Source: Culex pipiens pallens (taxonomy: Eukaryota; Arthropoda; Insecta; Diptera; Culicidae). From it: a stretch of 64,000 nt of DNA. The stretch is taken from positions 130,476,917 through 130,540,916 of the forward strand of contig NC_068939.1 of the NCBI RefSeq assembly GCF_016801865.2, given 5' to 3'. The position numbers and the translations under genes are program-made. The notes beneath the pieces were generated by a model, which worked only from the letters and a program-made list of their open reading frames with translations, ran no database searches and was not told the DNA's origin. Shown in pieces: positions 45,272 to 57,606 of the stretch (within the stretch, counting starts at the first letter, position 1; every line of letters begins with the position of its first letter).

Positions 45272-48200
45272 CTGAGTCATATTTTTTATCTTTTATCTTT
45301 TATCTTTTATCTTTTTTATCTTTTATCTTTTATCTTTTATCTTTTTTATCTTTTATCTTTTATCTTTTATCTTTTATCTTTTATCTTTTATCTTTTATCT
45401 TTTATCTTTTATCTTTTATCTTTTATCTTTTATCTTTTATCTTTTATCTTTTATCTTTTATCTTTTATCTTTTATCTTTTATCTTTTATCTTTTATCTTT
45501 TATCTTTTATCTTTTATCTTTTATCTTTTATCTTTTATCTTTTATCTTTTATCTTTTATCTTTTATCTTTTATCTTTTATCTTTTATCTTTTATCTTTTA
45601 TCTTTTATCTTTTATCTTTTATCTTTTATCTTTTATCTTTTATCTTTTATCTTTTATCTTTTATCTTTTATCTTTTATCTTTTATCTTTTATCTTTTATA
45701 TTTTATCTTTTATATTTTATCTTTTATCTTTTATCTTTTATCTTTTATCTTTTATCTTTTATCTTTTATCTTTTATCTTTTATCTTTTATCTTTTATCTT
45801 TTATCTTTTATCTTTTATCTTTTATCTTTTATCTTTTATCTTTTATCTTTTATCTTTTATCTTTTATCTTTTATCTTTTATCTTTTATCTTTTATCTTTT
45901 ATCTTTTATCTTTTATCTTTTATCTTTTATCTTTTATCTTTTATCTTTTATCTTTTATCTTTTATCTTTTATCTTTTATCTTTTATCTTTTATCTTTTAT
46001 CTTTTATCTTTTATCTTTTATCTTTTATCTTTTATCTTTTATCTTTTATCTTTTATCTTTTATCTTTTATCTTTTATCTTTTATCTTTTATCTTTTATCT
46101 TTTATCTTTTATCTTTTATCTTTTATCTTTTATCTTTTATCTTTTATCTTTTATCTTTTATCTATTATCTTTTATCTTTTATCTTTTATCTTTTATCTTT
46201 TATCTTTTATCTTTTATCTTTTATCTTTTATCTTTTATCTTTTATCTTTTATCTTTTATCTTTTATCTTTTATCTTTTATCTTTTATCTTTTATCTTTTA
46301 TCTTTTATCTTTTATCTTTTATCTTTTATCTTTTATCTTTTATCTTTTATCTTTTATCTTTTATCTTTTATCTTTTATCTTTTATCTTTTATCTTTTATC
46401 TTTTATCTTTTATCTTTTATCTTTTATCTTTTATCTTTTATCTTTTATCTTTTATCTTTTATATCTTTTATCTTTTATCTTTTATCTTTTATCTTTTATC
46501 TTTTATCTTTTATCTTTTATCTTTTATCTTTTATCTTTTATCTTTTATCTTTTATCTTTTATCTTTTATCTTTTATCTTTTATCTTTTATCTTTTATCTT
46601 TTATCTTTTATCTTTTATCTTTTATCTTTTATCTTTTATCTTTTATCTTTTATCTTTTATCTTTTATCTTTTATCTTTTATCTTTTATCTTTTATCTTTT
46701 ATCTTTTATCTTTTATCTTTTATCTTTTATCTTTTATCTTTTATCTTTTATCTTTTATCTTTTATCTTTTATCTTTTATCTTTTATCTTTTATCTTTTAT
46801 CTTTTATCTTTTATCTTTTATCTTTTATCTTTTATCTTTTATCTTTTATCTTTTATCTTTTATCTTTTTTATCTTTTATCTTTTATCTTTTATCTTTTAT
46901 CTTTTATCTTTTATCTTTTATCTTTTATCTTTTATCTTTTATCTTTTATCTTTTATCTTTTATCTTTTATCTTTTATCTTTTATCTTTTATCTTTTATCT
47001 TTTATCTTTTATCTTTTATCTTTTATCTTTTATCTTTTATCTTTTATCTTTTATCTTTTATCTTTTATCTTTTATCTTTTATCTTTTATCTTTTATCTTT
47101 TATCTTTTATCTTTTATCTTTTATCTTTTATCTTTTATCTTTTATCTTTTATCTTTTATCTTTTATCTTTTATCTTTTATCTTTTATCTTTTATCTTTTA
47201 TCTTTTATCTTTTATCTTTTATCTTTTATCTTTTATCTTTTTTATCTTTTATCTTTTATCTTTTATCTTTTATCTTTTATCTTTTATCTTTTATCTTTTA
47301 TCTTTTATCTTTTATCTTTTATCTTTTATCTTTTATCTTTTATCTTTTATCTTTTATCTTTTATCTTTTATCTTTTATCTTTTATCTTTTATCTTTTATC
47401 TTTTATCTTTTATCTTTTATCTTTTATCTTTTATCTTTTATCTTTTATCTTTTATCTTTTATCTTTTATCTTTTATCTTTTATCTTTTATCTTTTATCTT
47501 TTATCTTTTATCTTTTATCTTTTATCTTTTATCTTTTATCTTTTATCTTTTATCTTTTATCTTTTATCTTTTATCTTTTATCTTTTATCTTTTATCTTTT
47601 ATCTTTTATCTTTTATCTTTTATCTTTTATCTTTTATCTTTTATCTTTTATCTTTTATCTTTTTTATCTTTTATCTTTTATCTTTTATCTTTTATCTTTT
47701 ATCTTTTATCTTTTATCTTTTATCTTTTATCTTTTATCTTTTATCTTTTATCTTTTATCTTTTATCTTTTATCTTTTATCTTTTATCTTTTATCTTTTAT
47801 CTTTTATCTTTTATCTTTTATCTTTTATCTTTTATCTTTTATCTTTTATCTTTTATCTTTTATCTTTTATCTTTTCTTTTATCTTTTATCTTTTATCTTT
47901 TATCTTTTATCTTTTATCTTTTATCTTTTATCTTTTATCTTTTATCTTTTATCTTTTATCTTTTATCTTTTATCTTTTATCTTTTATCTTTTATCTTTTA
48001 TCTTTTATCTTTTATCTTTTATCTTTTATCTTTTATCTTTTATCTTTTATCTTTTTTATCTTTTATCTTTTATCTTTTATCTTTTATCTTTTATCTTTTA
48101 TCTTTTATCTTTTATCTTTTATCTTTTATCTTTTATCTTTTATCTTTTATCTTTTATCTTTTATCATTTATCTTTTATCTTTTATCTTTTATCTTTTATC

Positions 48201-48852
48201 TTTTATCTTTTATCTTTTATCTTTTATCTTTTATCTTTTATCTTTTATCTTTTATCTTTTATCTTTTATCTTTTATCTTTTATCTTTTATCTTTTATCTT
48301 TTATCTTTTATCTTTTATCTTTTATCTTTTATCTTTTATCTTTTATCTTTTATCTTTTATCTTTTATCTTTTATCTTTTATCTTTTATCTTTTATCTTTT
48401 ATCTTTTATCTTTTATCTTTTATCTTTTATCTTTTATCTTTTATCTTTTATCTTTTATCTTTTATCTTTTATCTTTTATCTTTTATCTTTTATCTTTTAT
48501 CTTTTATCTTTTATCTTTTTTATCTTTTATCTTTTATCTTTTATCTTTTATCTTTTATCTTTTATCTTTTATCTTTTATCTTTTATCTTTTATCTTTTAT
48601 CTTTTATCTTTTATCTTTTATCTTTTATCTTTTATCTTTTATCTTTTATCTTTTATCTTTTATCTTTTATCTTTTATCTTTTATCTTTTATCTTTTATCT
48701 TTTATCTTTTATCTTTTATCTTTTATCTTTTATCTTTTATCTTTTATCTTTTATCTTTTATCTTTTATCTTTTATCTTTTATCTTTTATCTTTTATCTTT
48801 TATCTTTTATCTTTTATCTTTTATCTTTTATCTTTTATCTTTTATCTTTCTT
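45272..48852. repeat. Heptamer satellite (ATCTTTT)n, about 3.57 kb
   Basis: About 510 nearly perfect units. Exceptions are a few TATATTTT, CTATTATC, ATCATTT and T-insertion variants. The complementary unit AAAAGAT has TAA in one register, whereas ATCTTTT has no stop in any register, so the plus strand shows a spurious 1206-codon frame (IFYLLSF repeat). Long homogeneous array, probably expanded by slippage or unequal exchange. Confidence 0.97.
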
Positions 48853-48901
48853 ATGATCTGGGTTGGTCTGGTTTAAATTTTGCTGATTGCACAACCCATT
48901 G

Positions 48902-49840
48902 CACAGTGGGATAAAATCGGGAAAAGACGATTACGTCCTCATTTCGAAACGCGGCTAGCTCCCCAAGTCCTGCCAAGACTTTTCTCATGTAAAAAAGTCC
49001 TGCAAATCGATTGGAGGGGGTTTCATCCAGGGTGGACCACGGGGAACCGAGATATGGCCGGATTTTCACCGGAACTTTTATTCCGATTATTTAAAAAAAA
49101 ATCCCCATGGTCAAATATCAACGAAGTCGCTCTTGAGAAGATATGACGTATAAAGATCCCCCAAGATGAGACAGTTCAGAATTGCCCACAGGAACCATGT
49201 TCCGGGACCGCGTAGGAAGATTGACCAGGAATGTCCAGTAATTTTAGCATGTTGCATTTCAAACGTCATGATTTAAACAAAGTAGCCAATGCATAAGAAG
49301 CTCATAGTTTAGTTTGTTTTGAAAATGTATGAAGTTTGACATGCATTTTCCCTTTTTTACTGGACCAAACGGCCAATTATTGCCCCGGGGCACCTGGAAC
49401 CGGTCACAGTACGTCAGAATTGTTTGTTATATTTATTGAACACTAGTAGTAGGCTACTTTGTTTAAATCATGACGTTTGAAATGCAACATGTCAAAATTA
49501 CTGGACCTTCCTGGTCAATCTTCCACCGGGCTCCCGGAACATGGTTCCTGTGGCCAATTCTGAACTGTCTCATCTTGGGGGATTTTTATACGTCATATCT
49601 TGTCAAGAGCGAAATGTTTCGTTGATATTTGGCCAAAGGGGATTTTTTTAAAATCTTCGGAATAAAAGTTCCGGTTAAAATTCGGCCATATCTTGGTTCC
49701 CCGTGGTCCACCCAGGATGAAACCCCCTCCAATCGATTTCCAAGACTGTTTAACATAAGAAAAGTCTTGGCAGGACTTGGGAACCAGCCGCGTTCCGAGA
49801 TGTGGACGTAATCGTCTTCTCCCGATTTTATCCCACTGTG
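48902..49840. mobile_element. Long-armed foldback with CACAGTGG ends, second family member
   Basis: Left arm CACAGTGGGATAAAATCGGG; the right arm is complementary and extends more than 200 bp with about 90 percent match by eye (through GGTTTCATCC, CCACGGGGAACC and CCGGAACTTTTATTCCGA). An inner inverted pair AAGATGAGACAGTTCAGAAT / ATTCTGAACTGTCTCATCTT adds to the fold. Flanks CATTG (48897-48901) and CAGTG (49841-49845), a 5-bp duplication with one mismatch. Transib-like by ends and duplication; no transposase. Confidence 0.7.
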
Positions 49841-51655
49841 CAGTGAGGGAAAAATGTTTTGTTATTTAATTACATTTGCAACATAATTGAAGATTTCTAG
49901 AGTTTTTTTAAAGGACCTATAAACTATTGTCTTTCATATGTTTATAGGACCTATTAATAAAAACTATAGATTTGTTTTTATATTGGCTTCTTAACATCAT
50001 TCAAGGTATTTTAAACATTGAACACCTCAATTTCTAAAAACTGCATGCTAATTTACGCAACTCCACGCACCCTTTGTTTACGCCACGCCAGTGGGTGTCA
50101 TTAATTCACTGTAAAGTGAGTACCGTAATTTATTATCTAATTTACGTAATCATAATAGGTTTACGGGTCACGGGCCGGGGCGTTGTTTTTGTGGTCAACG
50201 CGCCGCCGTCGGCATGAGTTAACGAGTTCTCTTCTGGGCGGTGGCCCGGCCGGCCACACACGCACAAGAGTGTGTGTCCCATGATGACCGGGGAGTCCGG
50301 GTGGACGTCGCTGATATCAATTATAACCGACTAGCTGGCTTTAGTCTGGCAAATTAATAGCAAAATGGGCTCGGTCCAGCCTAGCCGTTTGGGGTTCAAG
50401 GGATGGTGTTTTAATTGGTGGCCACCAGATGCCATGAACCTCGCGAGGCTTGTTTGTTTTTGATGTGCAACAGAGGCGTAAGCTAATTAGAGGGGACATC
50501 AGTTTTTAGACGCCCGGACGGGGGACATCCGTTCGGATGATAGTGGACATAAATGAAACCACTGCACCGAGTATGTCGAAAGTGTAATCATGGCTGACAT
50601 GGAACAACACGTGTGCGTGTGTCACAAATAAATGATGGCTTTAATATTAAATGTATCCTTTTTGAAGCCGGAAACCGTTCATTTCCATGTCATATCGACT
50701 TTGAAATTGATGGTGTTCAATTCTTACGAAACGAAGTATTGCTTAAAAAAAAGTACTTCCAAACAATCACTTCTTGACCAGTCCAAGAATTTGCATCTCG
50801 CCTACGGCCCATTTAACCCGGAATGGTCGCCACCACCCTTCTTCAGCGACGCCATAAATTTCAATTTGCCGTTCGCCGAAAATTGTGTCTCTTCCTTCAC
50901 CACTCGCAAGTAAAAACACGAAAAACTCAATTATTGTGTAACATTCCACCACTGGCTTTTCCGGCAAAGTCCCAACCGCCCAAATCCACCACCCCGGTAA
51001 GCGTGCATAAAACTGCGATAATTTACAAAACTTTCCAGCTGGTCATTTTTCCTCATCTTCATTTGGACGCCGGATGCGCATTCCCAGAGGGGTGTTCTGA
51101 AGAGGAGCGGAGGGGCTGGTTACCGGTGGAAGTGGTGCTGCATTTGCTGTTCAACTTGGTTAAGCACTTGGTTCGTTCTTTTTCGCACCCATGGCGACAG
51201 ATGAGCGAAGGAGATTGGGGTCCTTTTGGGTTTCATGACTAATTTTAGCTTTTTTTAAGGCATTTAATTTGATTGCATGAATTGAGTTAAGGGCACTTTT
51301 CTTTGCATTTTTTTAAACAAATACATAAAAATACAGCAAATAGAAAATAAGTACTTTGGATGTTTATGTGGTGAAAAGTGAAAAATATAGGAAGTAAAAA
51401 TAATGATTTTGTCTAAGATTTTTTTTTTTTCTGGGCAAAATTAATCATATTATAAATTTGCACAAGACGCCACATCGCATTGATTTTTTTCTCGCGTATT
51501 ATTTTTTAATTTTCAAAAGCGGATTGAAGTTGTATGGGGGAATCGATTCTCAACAAAATTTCACACAAAAGTCTCCATATTGATTGTTGCCACGGGATAA
51601 TATTGCGATTTTATAAACATTTTCTTTTTGTTCTTTTTGGTTATTTTATTAAAAT
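49841..51655. other. Single-copy-looking DNA with GC-rich core
   Basis: 50160-50480 is markedly GC-rich with CGGGCCGGGGCG and GGCCCGGCCGGCC, followed by an AT-poor stretch holding GATATCAATTATAACC. 50800-51240 carries a 139-codon frame without motifs. Looks like conserved non-coding or promoter-type DNA, but there is no exon I can defend. Confidence 0.35.
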
Positions 51656-51921
51656 AAGGCCGAAGCAAATAATTTAAAGTTTTTGACCCTAGACTCTAGT
51701 CAATGTCGAGGAGGGGGTAAACTAGTAAACAAAAAATATAAATATGTAATTTCAATATTAATATTTTCAATATTTGAATGTTAAAAAAAATGTTTTTTTT
51801 AAATGCATTTACACAAGATCAATTATTTTACAATCATAAGTTTAAAAAATAGTAACACTGAACGAAAAAAAATAGTGGTTTCGGGGAGACAAAAAACATT
51901 GCAAAATATTTGCAATAGCCC
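51656..51921. repeat. Degraded family F foldback
   Basis: TAAGGCCGAAGCAAATAATT at the left and AAATATTTGCAATAGCCCA at the right, with AGTCAATGTCGAGG and a G-run inside. Diverged relative of 35591-36071. Confidence 0.5.
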
Positions 51922-52342
51922 AATTCCCAAAAAAAAATAATAATAAAAGCAATTGTCCTTTCCAAGATTGTTCGAGGCTCGGTAAAGATAATTCTATCGT
52001 TATTGTTGGGACGATAACGATAATCTATCGTTATCAGTATTTCGATAATTTTATCGGCGAGAATCTTATAATTGATAATTGACATTACTTGATTTTTAAA
52101 ATCTTCCAATCTACATTTTATATTTTCAATGCATTCACTATGAACATATTTTATGAAAAAAAAAGTTTCAATTTATGAATACTGAAAGTTATTAACGAAA
52201 TTAGTTTTTTTCGAAAAAACTCAAATTTTCAAAAATTTACAATTTGGGTATCAAACGAAGCACAATTTTGCATGTGTTTTCACTTTAAAGAGTTTTTTTC
52301 TGTTTAAATTTAAAATTTTCACATAATACGTTATTTAACGAA

Positions 52343-52974
52343 TCCCGTCAGTGGGGGTGACATTGGGTCTGGGGGGTGAGATTGGGTCAAAGTGATTTTT
52401 TACGGATTTTACCATTTCTCAGGTTCTTCTCAATGAAACTTAATTCTGTTAAAAGGGTTGTGTAGGGGACATCTTAAGATGACTTCGCTGAAAAAATCTC
52501 GTTCCTAGATCAAATCCTGTTATTTTGGCAGCTGTCTAAAGTTGGGGTACGTTTTTGGCCAAAAATGACCTCTCGAAAAATCATTTTTCTTATATTATTG
52601 TTAGAATTGCTCGAAAACGACCCAAATGTTTGAAAATCTCCACTTCAAACATTGTAGCGTGTCAATACGATTCCCTCGAACAAGAAACACTGTTGGATGA
52701 CTTGTTTTTACCATGTCGTTGTATTTGAGCATCATTTTAGTTTCATTTGACCCAATGTCACCCCCTATAAGGGGTGAGATTGGGTCAATTTTCAAACAAT
52801 TGGCATTTAAGGTAGTGTTCATCAAAATCCACTATATTTTGGGAAAATGTTAGTTAACTATCTAAGAACAAATCTACGTTGAAAGATTTTCGATGTTATT
52901 TAAATTGTTTTTGTTATTCAGAAAATACGAGAGGTGTATCGTTTTTTGACCCATAGTCACCCCCACTGACGATA
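52343..52974 (+). mobile_element. TA-type MITE, family C copy 3
   Basis: CCCGTCAGTGGGGGTGACAT at the left, CACCCCCACTGACGATA at the right, interior inverted pair TCACCCCC-TATAAGGGGTGAG near 52755. First base pair of the terminal TAC is mutated. 632 bp, same orientation as copy 2. Confidence 0.85.
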
Positions 52975-53392
52975 TATTGAAATTTTTATTTTCTTAATTT
53001 CAGTATTTTCGAAAAAAGGTATGAAATATTTGGTATTTTTTTTACATAAAAACTTTATAAATGTGTAAAAGCATATTGCAAATTTTGAAAATTTAGAAAA
53101 TTTTCGAAGAATTCGTCATTTTGTAAAAAAATAATATTTTACAAAGAAAAAAATTCTAATAAGTGAAAAAGCATACAAAATACAAAAATACGCTTCGTTT
53201 GATACCCATATTTAAAATTATGAAAATTTCAGTACTTTCGAAAGAATATGGTATTTTGTGAATAATTTTAGTATTTTTCAAAAAAGACCAAATTTGAAAG
53301 TGCCTTAAAAATTTTGCTTCGTATGAAACCCATATTGCAAATTTTTAAAACTTGAATATTTTCGAAAAAATATGGCATTTTTTTGAACATTA
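52975..53392. other. AT-rich DNA with repeated TATGGTATTTT phrases
   Basis: Imperfect repetitions of a unit ending in TTTCGAAAAAATATGGTATT. No gene. Confidence 0.4.
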
Positions 53393-53393
53393 A

Positions 53394-53469
53394 GGAGCGG
53401 CCGTGGCTGACTGGTTACGGTGTTCGCTTTGTAAGCGAATGGTCCTGGGTTCGATTCCCATCTGCTCCC
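53394..53469 (+). repeat. tRNA-like SINE head (Thr-TGT-like)
   Basis: GGAGCGG pairs with CTGCTCC. The anticodon arm TTCGC-TTTGTAA-GCGAA is perfect (anticodon TGT). The T-arm TGGGTTCGATTCCCA is perfect, with a box A-like TGGCTGACTGG. It folds as a full cloverleaf but lies inside a repeat whose head recurs at 16802, so it is called a SINE promoter unit rather than a tRNA gene. Confidence 0.6.
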
Positions 53470-53526
53470 AACGAGAAAGTATAGGAAATATAAATCTTGA
53501 AACTCTGAACATGAACGAAAAATGAA

Positions 53527-53603
53527 AGTCGCTCGAGTCGGGGTTCGATCCCCCGTCCTTTGGATTGGTAAGCAAAAATGCTAACCACTAGGCCATCGCG
53601 ACT
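53527..53603 (-). repeat. Second tRNA-like unit, opposite strand
   Basis: Minus strand: AGTCGCG acceptor start, GATGGCCTAGTGGTTAGCA (box A), T-arm CGGGGGATCGAACCCCG, and GAGCGACT at the 3' side. The anticodon arm is imperfect. Confidence 0.55.
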
Positions 53604-53968
53604 TGGTGAGCTATAACTGGAATTAGGAATACTGTTGCTATCAACTATATACGCGCTGGGTCCTTGTCCATTTGACAAGGGTTCGGAAGTTCTAAATAAC
53701 GTTTGAACCCGATTGGTGCAAACGTTCTTCAGGGCGGGGCTTGTCGATAAAGCTGAAGTACCTCGCGCTCGGCTAGCCAGCGTAGAAATGGGTCACCGAA
53801 GCTCGGCAGAGCTAACACCTTCCAAATGCCTATGCGAGTTATTTGCATGTATAGAATGTAGATCTAAAAATACATGGAAACAACTCAATTTGTAAGAAGC
53901 GGCCGCGTGGTCCCGTTTGGTTGGTTGCACACACACTGCACACACAATATGGCATTTTTTGAACATTT

Positions 53969-54520
53969 ATTTGACATTTAAATGTCCATAATATGGCATT
54001 TTCAAAAAAAAAAAAAAAAAACTTCGATAAGGCTGATACAAATTTTATTTAATGTGTTTGTCAAAATTGGCCCGGAAAGTCAGGAGGCAAAAAAATATTT
54101 TTTCAAAAAACCTCAAAATATAAAAACAAAGTTAAGCTCAATCAGTTGAATTCAATTTTAAATGCATTCCCCTGCATTTAGAATCAATTGTATCATGTTT
54201 GGTTCGATTTAAAAATCTTTAAACTTTTCGAAAATTTTCGATGTTCAAAAAAAAAATCTTATGCTAAAATTTTTGATTTCGTCAAATTTGACATTTTGAA
54301 ACTTAAAATTGCAAAACATCTCATTCATAAGGGTCGAAAAAGGAACATGGACAGTGAACTAGTTTAAAATGCATTTTAAAACACGTTTTGCATTCAAATA
54401 ATGAAGCTATGGCTTGTTATTTAAATTTTTATAAATATTTTTTTATTTTTTTGCCCGCTCTCCCTCCCCTTTAGACAGAGCCAGAGGAAAATGTGCTTAA
54501 AATATTATTCTACATGTATA
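53969..54520. repeat. AT-rich DNA with a degraded family F piece
   Basis: TGCATTTTAAAACACGTTTT, ATTCAAATAATGAAGCTATG and a C-rich run before GACAGAGCC (54366-54485) follow the family F right half. The left terminus is not recognisable. Confidence 0.45.
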
Positions 54521-55844
54521 TTCAAATTTCTTTGATGTTTTAACTGTTTTTTGTTCGCCAAAAAACCAATGTTGAACCATTTTTGAACCAATGTTTGATT
54601 TTCAAAAAGCATCGGATAGAACTCTTATTAATTAAGAAAATTGAAGATTTTGTGATAAGATTTGTTTTATGACTCTGCCAATGTTGGCTGTGTTTTTGAC
54701 TTGAAAATATGAAAAACATCAAATTTTAATAAATTCAATAACAAACAGATTTTAATTTAGGTTGTAAAATAGGCCAAATGTTAACGAAAACTAAAAATAG
54801 TATTGCAAATAAAACTGATAAAAACTCAAATTTAAATTTTAGAAAAAAAATGTGCTGTTCACAATTTAAAAGTATTTTCTAATCGATTTGGTGACTTGAA
54901 TTTATTTTTTATTTTCGCTTTTTTCAAATGATTTTCAAATGAATTAAGGATGGTGCAATATCTTGTACCAGACTCTTGATTTGTTTGAAATAATTTGAGC
55001 AAAAAAAAAAGTGAAAATATGGCCACACAAAGTTTTAAGTCCATTCCTATGAAAAATAAATTTTCAATCAAAAGTTACTTTCGAAATTTTTTGATAAACT
55101 GCACCGTTTACAAGTTATAAGATTTTTTTTTGGGAATGTTAATTTTTTTAATTAAGAAGTATGTCCTAAAGGAACAAATTCTCTACAAAAATATCTCTCG
55201 AAAAGCTTTTTTTGCTAAGCTAAGCTTTTTTTGATTTTGTTAATCGAAAACTGGTTTTAATATTATGAAAAGTAGATTTTGATCAAAATCGTTTAGCTCG
55301 AATTTTTCAACTGGCGATAGGTATTTTGTTGCGATTTGCAATGTTTCAAAATGAAACATTTGTGAAAGTTTCTGCAATTTTTAATTACAATAGTTTTGAA
55401 ATTTGAACATGTCTAAATCAGGTTTAAAATTCTGATTTTGGAAAATGATGAAAAATTACTTCATCTTACTACTTACTTACTTCATTCTTAATTACTTACT
55501 TCATTCAACAGTCAAAATTTACACCATCAATCCGAAATCTTTAACATTTAATAGATATTTCACATCAAAAGGCACGGTCATAGATTTCAAATAATGAATC
55601 CAGGACAAACCCAATTGACAAAATCGAGGCGAGTTTGTAGAATTACTCTTAAATTATTCACCAACTTGTTATTAAGACTTATCAAAGCTAAAATATTAAA
55701 GGAATTTCAAAACGACTTGTGAAAATGCAACCTTCTTCTCCCCTATCGCTTGAGTTGTGGGCTAGGACAAGGGACAAATTTCCCCTTGCCAGGGGAGCTC
55801 GCGTTTGTAGTCTCGTCGCACCCTGGTTTTCTGCCTCCTCCAAG
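54521..55844. other. AT-rich non-coding stretch
   Basis: No gene or clear repeat. Phrases near 55340-55395 (AATGAAACATTTGTGAAA) recall family E. Composition becomes GC-richer from about 55700. Confidence 0.4.
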
Positions 55845-55848
55845 GCAG

Positions 55849-56027
55849 GGATGTCTTCTACCTTGGCACCGGACCAAATCTGCGCGCCGATCGGGACAAC
55901 GAGTTATTGCCGGATGGCATTTTTGCCGGACCGGAGGAAACTGTGAATCGGCCAGCAACATTATCGCGAATGCTGCAGCTGCCTGGACGAAACTCACTCG
56001 GGGAGAAGAAATTAATGAATGATTTGC
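55849..56027 (+). CDS. Candidate internal exon of an unrecognised host gene
   Basis: A pyrimidine-rich tract (TTTTCTGCCTCCTCC) leads to AG at 55843-55844 or 55847-55848. The exon ends before GTAAGT at 56028, a near-ideal donor. One frame is open across it and natural-looking, starting DVFYLGTGPNLRADRDNE and ending GEKKLMNDLR, with C/G at many third positions, unlike the AT-rich surroundings. A stop lies 11 codons upstream in that frame, supporting an acceptor in between. I do not recognise the protein. No other exon is visible, which fits long mosquito introns. A second open frame overlaps it but reads less like protein. Confidence 0.4.
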
Positions 56028-56810
56028 GTAAGTTTTCTTTCTCGCTCACTTTTTTATGTTTATGCCAGTTTTGGGAAAGTTTTTTTTTCTCCCCGGTGCG
56101 ATTTGCATTCATCGGTTGCAATGAGCGTTAAATTATAAATTATTTGCAAAGCAAGTAACTGTGTTACTTTTTATTTAAATGATAATTGCTGGTATTTCAA
56201 TTCAAAAACTTTTTCAATCAACTCAATTATTATTACAATTTAATTTCTACTGACTCAGGCTTACATTGGTTCAATTTCATGAAAAACATAGGTTTAGACA
56301 CAATTATCATAACAAGCAGAAAATATCATCATCAGACAGACAAAATTGTCCACATCATTGCACATCAAACTTATAATATCGCAAGTTCATCGTTTGCTGA
56401 AGCTTTCCGGCCAGTGAATCTTGCAGTAGTTGAAAATAAATTTTCCGCTCAACTTATACAAATCTTTTCCCCACTCTTTTCGAAGGGGGTCATAAATTCC
56501 AGCAAATCGGAAAGCATTAGGTGTGTCCGAGACCGGAATGGAGAAGGTGGTTCCCAGGAAAATATCGCTGACCAGGAAGACGATAATGGCCAAAACTTTA
56601 TGACCTTGCAGTTAGCGGTGGAAACATTTGGACATCCCAGCAAAAAGGGGTTAGAGTGTTTTGCCCGAACTGCGCAAATAAAATTGAAAAATGGAAATTG
56701 TCAATCCCTGGTGGATGCCATATCATCAGTCCTTAGTGGGCACAGTGAATGTATTTTCATTGCAAGAGGAATTGGCGGTCAAAATATTAAAAAAAATGTC
56801 AAAGATTTGC
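56028..56810. other. Non-coding, possible intron
   Basis: The frame running 56186-57622 is open through this stretch mainly by chance and then through the heptamer array. No domain is visible before the array. Confidence 0.4.
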
Positions 56811-57605
56811 ACAAGAAACAAGAAACAAGAAACAAGAAACAAGAAACAAGAAACAAGAAACAAGAAACAAGAAACAAGAAACAAGAAACAAGAAACAAGA
56901 AACAAGAAACAAGAAACAAGAAACAAGAAACAAGAAACAAGAAACAAGAAACAAGAAACAAGAAACAAGAAACAAGAAACAAGAAACAAGAAACAAGAAA
57001 CAAGAAACAAGAAACAAGAAACAAGAAACAAGAAACAAGAAACAAGAAACAAGAAACAAGAAACAAGAAACAAGAAACAAGAAACAAGAAACAAGAAACA
57101 AGAAACAAGAAACAAGAAACAAGAAACAAGAAACAAGAAACAAGAAACAAGAAACAAGAAACAAGAAACAAGAAACAAGAAACAAGAAACAAGAAACAAG
57201 AAACAAGAAACAAGAAACAAGAAACAAGAAACAAGAAACAAGAAACAAGAAACAAGAAACAAGAAACAAGAAACAAGAAACAAGAAACAAGAAACAAGAA
57301 ACAAGAAACAAGAAACAAGAAACAAGAAACAAGAAACAAGAAACAAGAAACAAGAAACAAGAAACAAGAAACAAGAAACAAGAAACAAGAAACAAGAAAC
57401 AAGAAACAAGAAACAAGAAACAAGAAACAAGAAACAAGAAACAAGAAACAAGAAACAAGAAACAAGAAACAAGAAACAAGAAACAAGAAACAAGAAACAA
57501 GAAACAAGAAACAAGAAACAAGAAACAAGAAACAAGAAACAAGAAACAAGAAACAAGAAACAAGAAACAAGAAACAAGAAACAAGAAACAAGAAACAAGA
57601 AAAAA
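56811..57605. repeat. Heptamer satellite (AAGAAAC)n, about 113 units
   Basis: Essentially perfect CAAGAAA units. Neither AAGAAAC nor its complement GTTTCTT has a stop codon in any register, so all six frames are open (KKQETRN; VSCFLFL), creating several spurious 260-480-codon frames. The same heptamer, inverted, fills 63587-64000. Confidence 0.97.
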
Positions 57606-57606
57606 A

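Larger units (their letters stand above)
53371..53968 (+). mobile_element. Composite tRNA-derived element with about 22-bp target duplication
   Basis: AATATGGCA-T7-GAACATT (53369-53391) recurs as AATATGGCA-T6-GAACATT (53947-53967), bracketing about 555 bp. Inside are a plus-strand tRNA-like head (53394-53469), a minus-strand tRNA-like unit (53527-53603), a GC-richer body and a CACACAC-rich end. A long duplication with a tRNA head indicates a LINE-mobilised SINE, here with two divergent tRNA units. Confidence 0.65.

Noticed and set aside
45256..48876. 1206-codon plus-strand ORF
   Set aside because: It is only the (ATCTTTT)n array read as protein; the heptamer has no stop in any register.
53394..53469. 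Functional tRNA-Thr (TGT) gene
   Set aside because: It folds well, but its head recurs in a degraded SINE at 16802 and it lies inside a duplicated-flank insertion, so a SINE head is more likely.
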